Made by a program: the position numbers and the translations under genes. Below, piece by piece: positions 51,818 through 60,322 of a DNA stretch of 64,000 nt. A model generated the notes under the pieces. That model saw only the letters and a program-made list of their open reading frames with translations, did not search any database and had not been told where the DNA came from. This stretch comes from an uncultured Bacteroidales bacterium. GTDB lineage: Bacteria; Bacteroidota; Bacteroidia; Bacteroidales; UBA932. The DNA lies in the NCBI GenBank assembly GCA_946410455.1, contig CAMKAJ010000007.1:1-64000 (forward strand), in the 5' to 3' direction. Position 1 is the first letter of the stretch, and every line of letters begins with the position of its first letter.

Positions 51818-53164
51818 TTATTCTGCCTTTTCGTATGTAAGGTCAAGAAATGATGTGCCGATACTGGTAGCGGTGCAGGCCAGGTAGTAAACCGTTCCAG
51901 GCACAGTTTCTTCCAGATTATATGTGTACACTTCTCCACTTGTGGCCCATGCGATTGATTCTCCGCCAGGCACGAATTCATTCGTGTCCGTGGTGTTGTC
52001 GGCTACTACAGATTTCGTTATACCGGCCTGGCGCTTGGAATTGGAGCCAAGGCATAGACATCCGCTAACCTTTATGAGTCTGAATCCTTCGATTGCGGGG
52101 AGACCCACATAGCGCCATCCGGCGAACAGGACAAGGCCGCCCTTGTCTTTTACCCACGCCACGCGAGCCTGAGAGGCGTTGCCGCAGTCGGTGAGGATGA
52201 ACTTGTAGTCCTCCCCGTCCAGCTTGTACACGCATGTGGAGTCTCCGGGGGCATTCTTCCATTTGTCGGCGGTGGGCCAGCCTTCCTGAGGCTCTCCGGA
52301 GAAATCGAAATGCAGCGTCTTCTTCTCTGTTTCCTTTGCCTTGAAAGTGAGGCCTCCGATCTCGCCCAGATTCACAATCTGGTTTCTGGCAATGCTCAGC
52401 GTGCTTTCACCGATCCTGGTCGCGGTCATCTGGGTGGGGGAGACCAGGGTTATGGTAATGCCGTTGTAGGTTCCGGGGAGTACCCATACATAATATGTGT
52501 CGCCGGTATTGAAGCTGTCGCCCTCCGGAATCAGGCGGATGACATCGGCCTTTGTGGCTCCGTCGGCAACGTCAATCGTGGGATTTCCGTCGTTCCAGGC
52601 TATCCCGGCCGCGCCGCTGAATACGAGGGGAGTGCCGTCATTAGACTTGATTTCGACGCGGCGGATAGTGTCGGCCCTTTCCTGGGTGAGAGTGAAGGAA
52701 AGAAGGGCTCCAACGTTGCGGAAACTCACATTCTTGCCTTCAGAGCGCTTGCCCACAGCAAGGTTGATTCCCTTTGAGAAGCTGCCGGAAGATACTTTCT
52801 GCTCGGTGTAACCGGCCGATATGGCTATGCCCGACGCCGGGTTGAAGCTTGCATCGGCATCATAGGGATACAAAGCATACAGGTTCTCGTCCACTGAGAC
52901 TCCGGGGCCTTTGAATACCGCGCCTGAGCCTCCTTCAGGAGCGGCGAACTTGGAGTTCTTATATGTGCCTTCTTCCAGGGAGAAGACGCTGATTTCGTCA
53001 TTTGCATCCCACAGAACCTTGTTGGATTCCAGATGGGTCTTCGTAATACTGGCTTCGAAACCGGCATAGAGCTCTGTTCCGGGTTCGGCTACGGGAGTGT
53101 TCTTGTTGCAGGCCGCAAGAGCAAGGAGTGCGGCTGCCGCTGCGAATATCTTTTTCATATCCAT
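51818..53164 (-). CDS. Fimbrillin-like surface lipoprotein with the shared C-terminal module
   Basis: 448 aa; ATG at 53164 overlaps the stop of the upstream gene (TAATG), with ATG 53158 as an alternative. Lipobox LALAAC (Cys19). Fimbrillin-like N-terminal half (SITKTHLESNKVLWDANDEI, ALYPYDADASFNP). Residues about 275-448 (FDFSGEPQEGWPT, LTDCGNASQARVAWVK, WRYVGLPAIEGFRLI, PGGESIAWATSG) match the module in 40373-41770. This copy ends naturally in FLDLTYEKAE without an EEP domain. Likely a surface glycan-binding protein of the locus. Confidence 0.82.
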   Translation of the reverse strand: MDMKKIFAAAAALLALAACNKNTPVAEPGTELYAGFEASITKTHLESNKVLWDANDEISVFSLEEGTYKNSKFAAPEGGSGAVFKGPGVSVDENLYALYPYDADASFNPASGIAISAGYTEQKVSSGSFSKGINLAVGKRSEGKNVSFRNVGALLSFTLTQERADTIRRVEIKSNDGTPLVFSGAAGIAWNDGNPTIDVADGATKADVIRLIPEGDSFNTGDTYYVWVLPGTYNGITITLVSPTQMTATRIGESTLSIARNQIVNLGEIGGLTFKAKETEKKTLHFDFSGEPQEGWPTADKWKNAPGDSTCVYKLDGEDYKFILTDCGNASQARVAWVKDKGGLVLFAGWRYVGLPAIEGFRLIKVSGCLCLGSNSKRQAGITKSVVADNTTDTNEFVPGGESIAWATSGEVYTYNLEETVPGTVYYLACTATSIGTSFLDLTYEKAE

Positions 53165-54825
53165 TACCAGTTATAGTTGCCTCCGTTGGAGAAATCTTCG
53201 TTGTCGTTCTGAGTGTCGCTGCCCTTTTCGTGGATGGCGGTGAGTTCCACTACCACGTCGTCGATGAAGAAGCGGTAGTCCAGCAGGTTGTTCACTTTTT
53301 CGCCGCGCCCGAGAGCAGCCTTCTCCTCATCCGTGAGCGCCGGTGCGAAGACGGTGATCACCGACTCCTGGGTGAGATTGTGGAATTCGGTTGAGTATTG
53401 TGCGAACACGCCGTCCCTGAGGCCTTCCATCACATAGCTTTCTTCACCGGCGGCGATGGTTGCGCGTGCGACGCTTTCGTAACCGCGGAAATCTTTCATA
53501 TTGCAGGCCTTTAGAGTAATCCTGGCGTCGGTGTCGGCAACGCCCATCTGCTTCAGGCATTCACCGATTTTGATGGTGAATGTGCCTGCACATATCCTTG
53601 TCCACAATGATTCGTCATAGTATCCGACCTGCAGGTATCCGGGCCTCTCGTAGCAGCCCTTTACCGATGCAAAAGCAGAGAGCTCGTCCGGAAGGACATA
53701 CTGGTCGTTGAAACTGGTCATGTTGGATGCATAGCTGTTCGTGGCTATCCTGAGCCATCCCAGAGGATATCTCATATCGGCCGCATAGCTGTCCACAAGG
53801 TCGTTGAAGGAAGTGGAGAACGCGATAGTGTTGCCGTCCATTGCGGGAACGTTCCCGGTCTCTCCCTTCGCGGGGCAAACACAGATGGTGTTGGAGATGG
53901 CGATATATTCCTTGGAAGGCTTGGCGTTAGCGGTGATTTTGAAATAGAGAGTGCCGCCGGCAGGAATGGCCTGGGATGAAGGAATGGTGAAATAGATTAT
54001 GTTCCAGACGGCATCCGAGCCGGGTGTGATGGCATTTTCAATGTCTATCCTGTTCCAGTTCTCGCCGTCGGCGCCCCAGTAGTACGACCATCCTGCCTTA
54101 GTAAAGGACGCGGCGCGCGCGCCAAGCATAAGGCGGAGCTCGCCGCTCAGGGCATCCTTCACGGGGGCGCTGATGATCACGGATTCGCCCTGGGCAAAGC
54201 CGTCCATTCGGATGCTGCGGTGAATGCTCCGGTCGGCATCGTCACCTGCCGATGGCTGGGTATGCGAAGGACATACGAATTCCAGGCTGCCTTCTGCATC
54301 GCTGCGGGAAAGGACCATTCCTCCGTTGAAGAAACATTCATTCCCGCCGATCACAGCGTTTGTGAGTTTGCGGCTTTCGGGGGAGTCGATTTCAAATGTT
54401 TCGATTATGGGGAAGCCATAGCCTTCCACTACCGTCATTTCTCCGGCTTCCTGGAGAACGGTTATGGTTTTCCCGAGATCGGCGGACGAAGGGACGTTGA
54501 TCTTGATGAGAGCCGTCCTGGCTTCCGTCTTCTTGTTCGCGCTCACGGAAAGGGCTATGTCTTTGCTCCCTTGTCCGGAGGCGGCGCTCACTGCAATCCA
54601 GGCGACGGCTTTTCCGTCGGGGTCGGATACGGTGATGTCCCAGTAACAGTTGGAAGTGATTGTGAAGGTTTCTTCTGATCCTTGTGAGGGAGCATTGATC
54701 TGCTCCTTGTTCACATTGAGTTCGGGCTTTTCGTCATCGCCCTTGCCGGTGGGGTTCTCTTTGGGCCCGCATGCAAGCAGCAGGGCCAGCAGGGGGACAG
54801 TGAATAACAGGAATCTTTTGCTCAT
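53164..54825 (-). CDS. BACON-domain surface lipoprotein
   Basis: 553 aa with lipobox LLLAC (Cys19). Residues about 35-125 fit a BACON beta domain (NAPSQGSEETFTITSNCYWD, then KTEARTALIKINVPSSADLG, then TVLQEAG). The rest is strand-rich with two repeated-looking segments that may be jelly-roll domains (residues 135-310 and 320-540). No catalytic motif seen. As first gene of the locus it is probably a surface glycan-binding protein. Confidence 0.8.
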   Translation of the reverse strand: MSKRFLLFTVPLLALLLACGPKENPTGKGDDEKPELNVNKEQINAPSQGSEETFTITSNCYWDITVSDPDGKAVAWIAVSAASGQGSKDIALSVSANKKTEARTALIKINVPSSADLGKTITVLQEAGEMTVVEGYGFPIIETFEIDSPESRKLTNAVIGGNECFFNGGMVLSRSDAEGSLEFVCPSHTQPSAGDDADRSIHRSIRMDGFAQGESVIISAPVKDALSGELRLMLGARAASFTKAGWSYYWGADGENWNRIDIENAITPGSDAVWNIIYFTIPSSQAIPAGGTLYFKITANAKPSKEYIAISNTICVCPAKGETGNVPAMDGNTIAFSTSFNDLVDSYAADMRYPLGWLRIATNSYASNMTSFNDQYVLPDELSAFASVKGCYERPGYLQVGYYDESLWTRICAGTFTIKIGECLKQMGVADTDARITLKACNMKDFRGYESVARATIAAGEESYVMEGLRDGVFAQYSTEFHNLTQESVITVFAPALTDEEKAALGRGEKVNNLLDYRFFIDDVVVELTAIHEKGSDTQNDNEDFSNGGNYNW

Positions 54826-54872
54826 AATTATGTGGTTTTGCAGTTTTGTTCCGCTTCGATTCGATTCACTTG

Positions 54873-54880
54873 CAAATATA
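54873..54880 (-). promoter_or_regulatory. -7 box for the SusCD locus
   Basis: TATATTTG on the minus strand, 47 nt before the BACON gene ATG. The 54826-55025 intergenic DNA is very AT-rich and otherwise without a gene. Confidence 0.55.
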
Positions 54881-55025
54881 TACTAAAAATCAGCAGATTT
54901 TTCAAGCCTTTTGATAAAACAAGGTTTTTAAGACGGGTTGTTTTTAACTATTATATTATAAATTAAGTATTTACCTTTTAATGCATCTGCTTTAAAAACA
55001 AGATTATTTTAACTATATTTACGGC

Positions 55026-56537
55026 ATGAAAACAAGGATTTTTCACTTATCTGCGGCATTGTTGCTGGTTCTTTCATGTTCGGTGGAGAACCGTTCCTAC
55101 CTTCAGGACCTGGACAGAGCCATAGAGCAGAAGGAAGAGTTTGACCTTTCGCATGAGAGGTTGCAGGACTGGTATCGGCTGCAATTCAGAGTTGCGTCAA
55201 CGGATAGCGCCAGATGGGAAGCGGCTTATTCTCTGGAGAAGATTTTCTTCTATCACGACGTGGATTCCTGCTATCATTATACCCAGGAGATGCTTCGCCT
55301 TCAGGGACGCGACCTAAGGCGGTGCGGAACCAGCGCGGCATGTTATGCCAACATCCTTTATAAGATGGATTCCCTTGGCCGGGCTTTGACCGTTCTTGAA
55401 ACTGTCGATACCTCCGGACTCGGGACCGGTGGTTTTCATACTTATGGTTATGCCGGATATCATATTTACAGGAAGCTCCTCCACGACAATCCGGTTTACG
55501 AGCAGCGGTGCCGAAGTACGATAAACAGCTGGTGGAGGAGGGACAGCACGAATGTCGAGTGTGTCTATTATCACAACGAGCAGCTGCGAAGGGACGGGCA
55601 GAGCGTTGACGGCATCGGCAGGCTTGATGCGTGCGTTCTCACAAGCCCGAACGACACGGCAAAGGCTTATTATTTCAAGGCAATGGAGTATCTCAATGCC
55701 GGCGATGACGTGAAGGCCATGGAATGTTTTGCCACATCTGCCACCTACGACCTGCAGGTGTCGGCGAAGGCCTACAATGCCCTATATGAGCTGGCCAGGA
55801 TCCTTTTCAGGCGCGGAGATATCCGCAGGGCCGACCGCTACATGCGCATGACTCTTGAAGATGCGGCATCGTCCCATTATGCGCTGCGCTACAACGACAT
55901 CATCCTTTCGGAGTACGAGATAATGAACGTCGTGCTCAAGCAGGAACAGCACAGAAAGTATGTGTTTATAGTTGGTACGGTGTCGGTTTCCGTAATTCTC
56001 CTTGTGGCGCTCGTGCTGCTGATTCTGCTGCTGCGTTACTCCGGCCGTCTTACCGTTTCGCAGCGAAAGCTCAGCGAGGTGTCCAGCATCAAGGACGGTT
56101 TCCTTGCCAATTACATGGAAAAGTGTGTGGACTATCTGAACAAAGTGGACGAATACCGTTCTTCACTCCGTCGTACTGCAAAGGAGGACGGTCCGGATGC
56201 GATAATGGTACAGCTTCGAAAGCCGTCCTTTGCATCTGGCGAATTCAACGGACTGCTTTCTTCGCTGGACTCCACCTTCATGGGGATTTTCCCGGATTTC
56301 GTGGACAACGTGAACGCTCACATGGAACCCGGGTATAAACTTGAAATGCCGGCGAAAGAAAAACTCTCAACCGAGCTCAGGATCCTTGCCCTGATCAAGA
56401 TGGGCATTTCCAAGCGTCAGAAGATTGCGAAAATCCTGAATATGTCGGTGACAACCGTATATTCCTACCACTGCAACCTGCAGAAGCACTCGGATATACC
56501 GGCACAGTATTTCGACCGCGTCATAGCCTCTTTATAG
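55026..56537 (+). CDS. Membrane-anchored TPR/HTH regulator (DUF6377-like)
   Basis: 503 aa. N-terminal signal or lipobox (LLVLSC, Cys18), a periplasmic TPR-like helical region to about 310, one membrane segment (FIVGTVSVSVILLVALVLLI, about 320-340), then a cytoplasmic part with a C-terminal HTH (LSTELRILALIKMGISKRQK, then NMSVTTVYSYHCNLQKHS). This matches DUF6377-type one-component regulators that sit beside SusCD loci. Divergent from the locus, it probably senses a product in the periplasm and controls it. Confidence 0.85.
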   Translation: MKTRIFHLSAALLLVLSCSVENRSYLQDLDRAIEQKEEFDLSHERLQDWYRLQFRVASTDSARWEAAYSLEKIFFYHDVDSCYHYTQEMLRLQGRDLRRCGTSAACYANILYKMDSLGRALTVLETVDTSGLGTGGFHTYGYAGYHIYRKLLHDNPVYEQRCRSTINSWWRRDSTNVECVYYHNEQLRRDGQSVDGIGRLDACVLTSPNDTAKAYYFKAMEYLNAGDDVKAMECFATSATYDLQVSAKAYNALYELARILFRRGDIRRADRYMRMTLEDAASSHYALRYNDIILSEYEIMNVVLKQEQHRKYVFIVGTVSVSVILLVALVLLILLLRYSGRLTVSQRKLSEVSSIKDGFLANYMEKCVDYLNKVDEYRSSLRRTAKEDGPDAIMVQLRKPSFASGEFNGLLSSLDSTFMGIFPDFVDNVNAHMEPGYKLEMPAKEKLSTELRILALIKMGISKRQKIAKILNMSVTTVYSYHCNLQKHSDIPAQYFDRVIASL

Positions 56538-56541
56538 CCCC

Positions 56542-56664
56542 TGCATAGGTTACTGGAAAAATGTGGTCAAATTGTGGCCAAATTTGGTGAATATAAAAAA
56601 TCAGACCTTGTTAAGTGCTTAAAAATAAACAACTTACAAGATCTGATTTGTGCCTCGGGCGGGA
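56542..56664. repeat. ~120-bp direct repeat, left copy
   Basis: From GCATAGGTTACTGG through AAATGTGGTCAAATTGTGGC, a hairpin (AAATCAGA..CTTGT with ACAAGATCTGATTT), to GTGCCTCGGGCGGGAAC. It aligns along its length with 62040-62160. It starts 5 nt after the regulator stop. The rest of 56665-56787 holds no gene. Confidence 0.7.
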
Positions 56665-56787
56665 ACACTAACATCTTAGTGGAAATAATTGACTGTCAGT
56701 CAGATATAATTATCCCCTGTGTTTTTACTGAAACTATACTGAAACATTTCTGTCTGTCAGTGTCTTTCTATTGCGCTATTTTTCCGG

Positions 56788-57555
56788 TTATCGTATCTCC
56801 TTGAATTCCATAATATCCAACATTGAGAACAGAACTCCGTCTATCTCGGAATTCCAGGTCTGATGGAAATGACCGTAATACCAGTGGGACACAGGATGCC
56901 TAGCCAATTTGAGATGATTGTAGATTTTGTCCATCGTCTCACGCTCCTTCGCGCAATCGGAAGGAATATATGGATCCAGCGTAGCCCATTCGGTTAAGCC
57001 GTCCTTGGAGATTAGCTCACAAAAGGACGGAGCCGTGTGTGTAATAACAGTGTCAATCTGAAGGTCTTTACTTATGTCGTTTAGTGCCTCTTCGTTATAG
57101 ACAGGCATCTCATCAGCCCAATATGACGCAACGTCTGAGCGAAGATGTCTGGAGTCATATTTCTTGCGATAATCCCGGTCTATGCTAACGGCACCGCCGA
57201 CGCATAGTATATTATGTCCGCAAGCTTGGAGGACGCTATAATCTGGAATACAACGGAATCGTTCGTGGTGAATACGTTCTTCCTGGAAATACGCGGGGTT
57301 ATCATGATTGCCACGAACCATCACAACCCAATTGTTCGACTTACTCAACCTTGAGGAATTGCGATTGTACACATTATCATAGTAGCCCGGCTTATCGAAC
57401 CCAAAACCGCAGTCCCCAGCGATAATAAGCACGGTATCAGTCATCTGGTACTGGACACATAACTTGTATATCACGGCGTTGAATTCGCCGTGAATATCTC
57501 CACAGACAACAACGTTCTTTGCGTTAGGAAATGAGTATATGTGAAATGAATTCAT
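56788..57555 (-). CDS. Calcineurin-like metallophosphoesterase
   Basis: 255 aa. Metal-binding motifs in order: VVVCGDIHGEFNA (about 16-28), IIAGDCGFGFDKPG, MVRGNHDNPAYF, and C-terminal TVITHTAPSF and YYGHFHQTW. A cytoplasmic phosphatase or phosphodiesterase of unknown substrate. Its start overlaps the remnant AbiEii gene by 4 nt, so it is co-transcribed with the abortive-infection pair. Confidence 0.88.
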   Translation of the reverse strand: MNSFHIYSFPNAKNVVVCGDIHGEFNAVIYKLCVQYQMTDTVLIIAGDCGFGFDKPGYYDNVYNRNSSRLSKSNNWVVMVRGNHDNPAYFQEERIHHERFRCIPDYSVLQACGHNILCVGGAVSIDRDYRKKYDSRHLRSDVASYWADEMPVYNEEALNDISKDLQIDTVITHTAPSFCELISKDGLTEWATLDPYIPSDCAKERETMDKIYNHLKLARHPVSHWYYGHFHQTWNSEIDGVLFSMLDIMEFKEIR

Positions 57556-57963
57556 TTATTCAACGATAGCCAATAGGGGGACAGTTTCTCCGTGATATAA
57601 TCAACGACCTCATTCAGAGGTAAAACTCCCTTAAATTTCATCTTTTTCAGAAAAGCGTTCCACTGAGTCTGTTTGATTGGATCATTCTTGAATTCGCCAT
57701 TGAAAAGCGGATGATTCTCAAAATATGTCGTCCCCCTATTGCTGAAAACAGCGGCAATTGCTTCAGAAAGTATTTCCTCATTTACCTTGACACTTTCTGA
57801 TTTTGATGAAAGAATGGAGTATACATCATAATAATCTTTCATCCGGCTGTTTGCCAGCGCTCGATCAATCATTGTCTGGAACTTTTCGTAGGCGAAGAGA
57901 AGTGCACTTCCTTTCAGGCAGAAGTTGCGCCCGAACAGACATCGCTACATTTTTCTTTTCCAT
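57552..57963 (-). pseudogene. AbiEii/AbiGii-type toxin, internally deleted
   Basis: From the ATG at 57963, MEKKNVAMSVRAQLL is the normal start of the nucleotidyltransferase toxin. The frame then jumps to FCLKGSALLFAYE, the start of the NTase core, and then directly to KFQTMIDRALANSRMKDYYD, a C-terminal block. At least two deletions and a frameshift have removed most of the catalytic domain. The C-terminal 106 codons (57552-57872) remain open. Normal members are about 280-300 aa. Confidence 0.72.
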
Positions 57964-57964
57964 A

Positions 57965-58543
57965 TTACAGCCCCATTTCAAGGTATTGCCTCATTGTTGA
58001 CAGCACTCTCATTTGCTTTGCGTAATCCATAAGGCGGGATATGTTACGATCTTTGCGCTTGAGATAGTTCCTAAGAACTTCAACAGCCACTTCCGTCCCG
58101 ATCTTGTTGCGAAACTTTACGGCATCGCAGACGCTTTTCTCGATGCAGAAAATCTTAACCTTATGATTGGCAATGTCAGCTTCTTCAACGCCCATCGTGC
58201 AGTATTTTTCTTCCCAATAGCAGAGAACGATGCCTGAAATCTCAGGGACCACCACTTTCCTGTGTTTTTCAATGGCGACGTAGAATCCGTCAGGGATTTG
58301 AGTGGTAAGTCCATAATGATCCCACGCAGAATACAGGCAAACGACACCACCGGGAACGATTCTTTCAACATCGACCATCGTGGTCGCCAGTTCTTCAGGG
58401 AGCATGTACACACCATTCTTGATCCTGATGACATTGCCGGACTTGATACCCTTGTTGATCCCATAGTAAGCCCTGGGCTCACGTAGTTCATGCGTCCGTA
58501 TCGTTCCTCCACTTGCAGAGATGTCTTGATAAAACTTGGCCAT
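57965..58543 (-). CDS. AbiEi-type antitoxin / transcriptional regulator
   Basis: 192 aa. N-terminal winged-helix (ISASGGTIRTHELREPRAYY...GIKSGNVIRIKNGVYML) followed by the AbiEi antitoxin domain (VCLYSAWDHYGLTTQIPDGF, KIFCIEKSVCDAVKFRNKIG). In type IV AbiE systems this protein represses the operon and neutralises the nucleotidyltransferase. It appears intact, while its toxin partner 1 nt downstream is gutted. Confidence 0.83.
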   Translation of the reverse strand: MAKFYQDISASGGTIRTHELREPRAYYGINKGIKSGNVIRIKNGVYMLPEELATTMVDVERIVPGGVVCLYSAWDHYGLTTQIPDGFYVAIEKHRKVVVPEISGIVLCYWEEKYCTMGVEEADIANHKVKIFCIEKSVCDAVKFRNKIGTEVAVEVLRNYLKRKDRNISRLMDYAKQMRVLSTMRQYLEMGL

Positions 58544-58560
58544 ATGCGTAAAATTCGCGA

Positions 58561-58568
58561 CAAATATA
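58561..58568 (-). promoter_or_regulatory. -7 box for the AbiE operon
   Basis: TATATTTG on the minus strand, 17 nt before the antitoxin ATG. Confidence 0.55.
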
Positions 58569-58699
58569 CGGCTAATTTTTGAAATGGCCGTAGTTTTCTG
58601 ATTATTTTTTAATGAATCAAGGATGAAAATGACCTTCGGATACGAAGATACTCACTCGGAAAAGGTGACCAAGATCTAGAGGGTCTGAAGAATAATGAT

Positions 58700-58707
58700 T
58701 ACCTTTG
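58700..58707 (+). promoter_or_regulatory. -7 box for the flavodoxin gene
   Basis: TACCTTTG, 39 nt before the ATG at 58747. Confidence 0.5.
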
Positions 58708-58746
58708 AGAGTTAGATAAATCGGAATATGCAAGTATCAGTAAGAT

Positions 58747-59361
58747 ATGAGAGTACTAATTATCAACGGCAGCCCGCGCCAAAAGGGCAACACCTCCATC
58801 GCTTTGGCTGAGATAGCAAAGCAGCTGGAAAAACTCGGCATAGAGAGTGAAATCGTTTGGATCGGCAACAAACCCGTCCGTGGATGCATCGCTTGCAACA
58901 CATGCAAAGACAATCCTGGTGCTTGCGTGTTCGATGATGATGTCTGCAACGGCATCTCTGCAAAGATGAACTCTTCCGATGCACTTATCGTAGGATCTCC
59001 GGTGTACTGGGGCCAGCCGAACGGGGCCGTGCTTTCCATTATCCAGCGGGCGTTCTATTCGAACGGGGCTGCCTTCAGGGGCAAGCCGGCAGCGGCTGTG
59101 GCCGTATGCCGCCGAGGCGGGGCTACCGCAACGTTCGAAACTCTGAACATGCCCTTCCAGATGATGAGCATGCCGGTTGTAACCTCGCAGTACTGGAACA
59201 TAGTATACGGACGTGAACCTGGTCAGGCGGCGCTGGACCGCGAAGGTCTGCAGACGATGCGCACACTGGCGAACAACATGGCCGCCCTGTTGAGAGCAAC
59301 CGGAGGCAAACCAATGCCAGGAAGTGACGAACCGTGGGACGGGATGCATTTCATTCGATAA
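58747..59361 (+). CDS. Flavodoxin-family NAD(P)H:FMN oxidoreductase
   Basis: 204 aa cytoplasmic flavoprotein. FMN phosphate loop INGSPRQKGNTSIALAE at the N terminus, Cys pair GCIACNTC at about 47, SPVYWGQPNGAVLSI, and VCRRGGATATFE. Similar proteins are iron-sulfur-flavoprotein-like or quinone/nitro reductases; the exact role is open. Followed by two small membrane proteins on the same strand. Confidence 0.88.
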   Translation: MRVLIINGSPRQKGNTSIALAEIAKQLEKLGIESEIVWIGNKPVRGCIACNTCKDNPGACVFDDDVCNGISAKMNSSDALIVGSPVYWGQPNGAVLSIIQRAFYSNGAAFRGKPAAAVAVCRRGGATATFETLNMPFQMMSMPVVTSQYWNIVYGREPGQAALDREGLQTMRTLANNMAALLRATGGKPMPGSDEPWDGMHFIR

Positions 59362-59373
59362 GTCGAGAATTAT

Positions 59374-59574
59374 ATGAAACTGAAGAAAAGAAAGCTCAAG
59401 TTTGCAGCGATATTTGGAATCTGCTGGTTCGCGCTCCTGGTCCTGCTGGTTGATGGGATTCTGAAATTTAAGACACTGGTCGATTATTTCGGGTCCTACG
59501 CTTTGGTGGAGATTTCGCTGATCCTATTGGTCGTTCTACCTACATTGGCGGTTTATATCTTCACTAAAGAATAA
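59374..59574 (+). CDS. Small two-helix membrane protein
   Basis: 66 aa, basic start (MKLKKRKLKF) then two hydrophobic segments (AAIFGICWFALLVLLVDGIL and YALVEISLILLVVLPTLAVY). 12 nt after the flavodoxin gene, so probably co-transcribed. No family recognised. Confidence 0.6.
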   Translation: MKLKKRKLKFAAIFGICWFALLVLLVDGILKFKTLVDYFGSYALVEISLILLVVLPTLAVYIFTKE

Positions 59575-59604
59575 CAAACAGATAAATCGAAATTGTACTT
59601 TACA

Positions 59605-59985
59605 ATGGCTCTTAAATCTCCCCGTACTGCTATGATAGTTGCTATCGTTATTATCGCTGCCACTTTCCTTATCGTTGTGGGTATGTTGCTGGCCAATTGC
59701 CCCAAGGGCATTTCGGTCAACGAGAACGAACAAATCCAGTTGAGCACGTACCTGGGCAAGCCGAGGCTTATTCCTGTTGATGATATTTCCGTCACCGAAG
59801 TGCCGGAGGGCCTGTTGAGCCATCTGATCAGGACCAACGGCATGAGCCTTGGCAAAATCAACTATGGCCACTTCAAGAACACAAAAACCGGGCAGAAGAT
59901 GTTCCTCTATCTCACCGGCAAGGAAAGCAAAGTCTGCTTTACTTACAATGGGGACTTATATGTTGTAGATGATTGGCGGCGGTAG
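59605..59985 (+). CDS. Membrane-anchored PH-like domain protein
   Basis: 126 aa from the ATG at 59605. One membrane segment (TAMIVAIVIIAATFLIVVGM), then a soluble strand-rich domain (IQLSTYLGKPRLIPVDDISV, HFKNTKTGQKMFLYLTGKES, FTYNGDLYVVDD) with the bacterial PH-like pattern. Follows the 66-aa protein by 30 nt; function unknown. Confidence 0.65.
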   Translation: MALKSPRTAMIVAIVIIAATFLIVVGMLLANCPKGISVNENEQIQLSTYLGKPRLIPVDDISVTEVPEGLLSHLIRTNGMSLGKINYGHFKNTKTGQKMFLYLTGKESKVCFTYNGDLYVVDDWRR

Positions 59986-60028
59986 GTAAATTTCCTGTTT
60001 ATCGTTCTCTTTGGTTCTTTGGCCTGAA

Positions 60029-60102
60029 AGAAAAAAGTGACCAAAAGTGACCGAATCTGAAGCGTGGTGACCGAAAGTGACCGAGAAAATGTCGTATATT
60101 TG
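60029..60102 (+). promoter_or_regulatory. Tandem GTGACC motifs upstream of an orphan -7 box
   Basis: Four GTGACC motifs (about 60037, 60047, 60067, 60077), most as AAAGTGACC, are followed by TATATTTG at 60095-60102. No plus-strand gene starts within 220 nt, so the promoter seems to have lost its gene. The rest of 59986-60322 is noncoding apart from the terminator. Confidence 0.5.
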
Positions 60103-60268
60103 TATTCGCAAAATCGAGATTTGACGTTATCTTCGTTCTGAGCGCCAACTGGCCATCGGGTGCTCCTGCCGGTCCATACAATTGGCAGTGTATAAGCGTT
60201 TTAAGCCTTTGTGATCGGATAATTTCCCGTTTCATGGCTATTTAAAAATGCAAACAAGTTTGACACTC

Positions 60269-60298
60269 AAAAAACAAAAACGCTCACCGAAGTGAGCG
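60269..60298 (-). terminator. Rho-independent terminator of the fimbrillin-like gene
   Basis: On the minus strand CGCTCAC-TTCG-GTGAGCG (60298-60281) followed by TTTTTGTTTTTT, 24 nt after the stop at 60323. A textbook tetraloop terminator. Confidence 0.9.
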
Positions 60299-60322
60299 CA
60301 GTTGTTCAATGGGATCTTCAGA

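Noticed and set aside
56574..56804. Similar short frames in the two direct repeats (KFGEYKKSDLVKCL versus KFGEFKKKGLVKCL)
   Set aside because: Resemblance follows from the shared repeat; the hairpin pairing is better conserved than the codons and the frames diverge after the repeat. A short peptide cannot be fully excluded.
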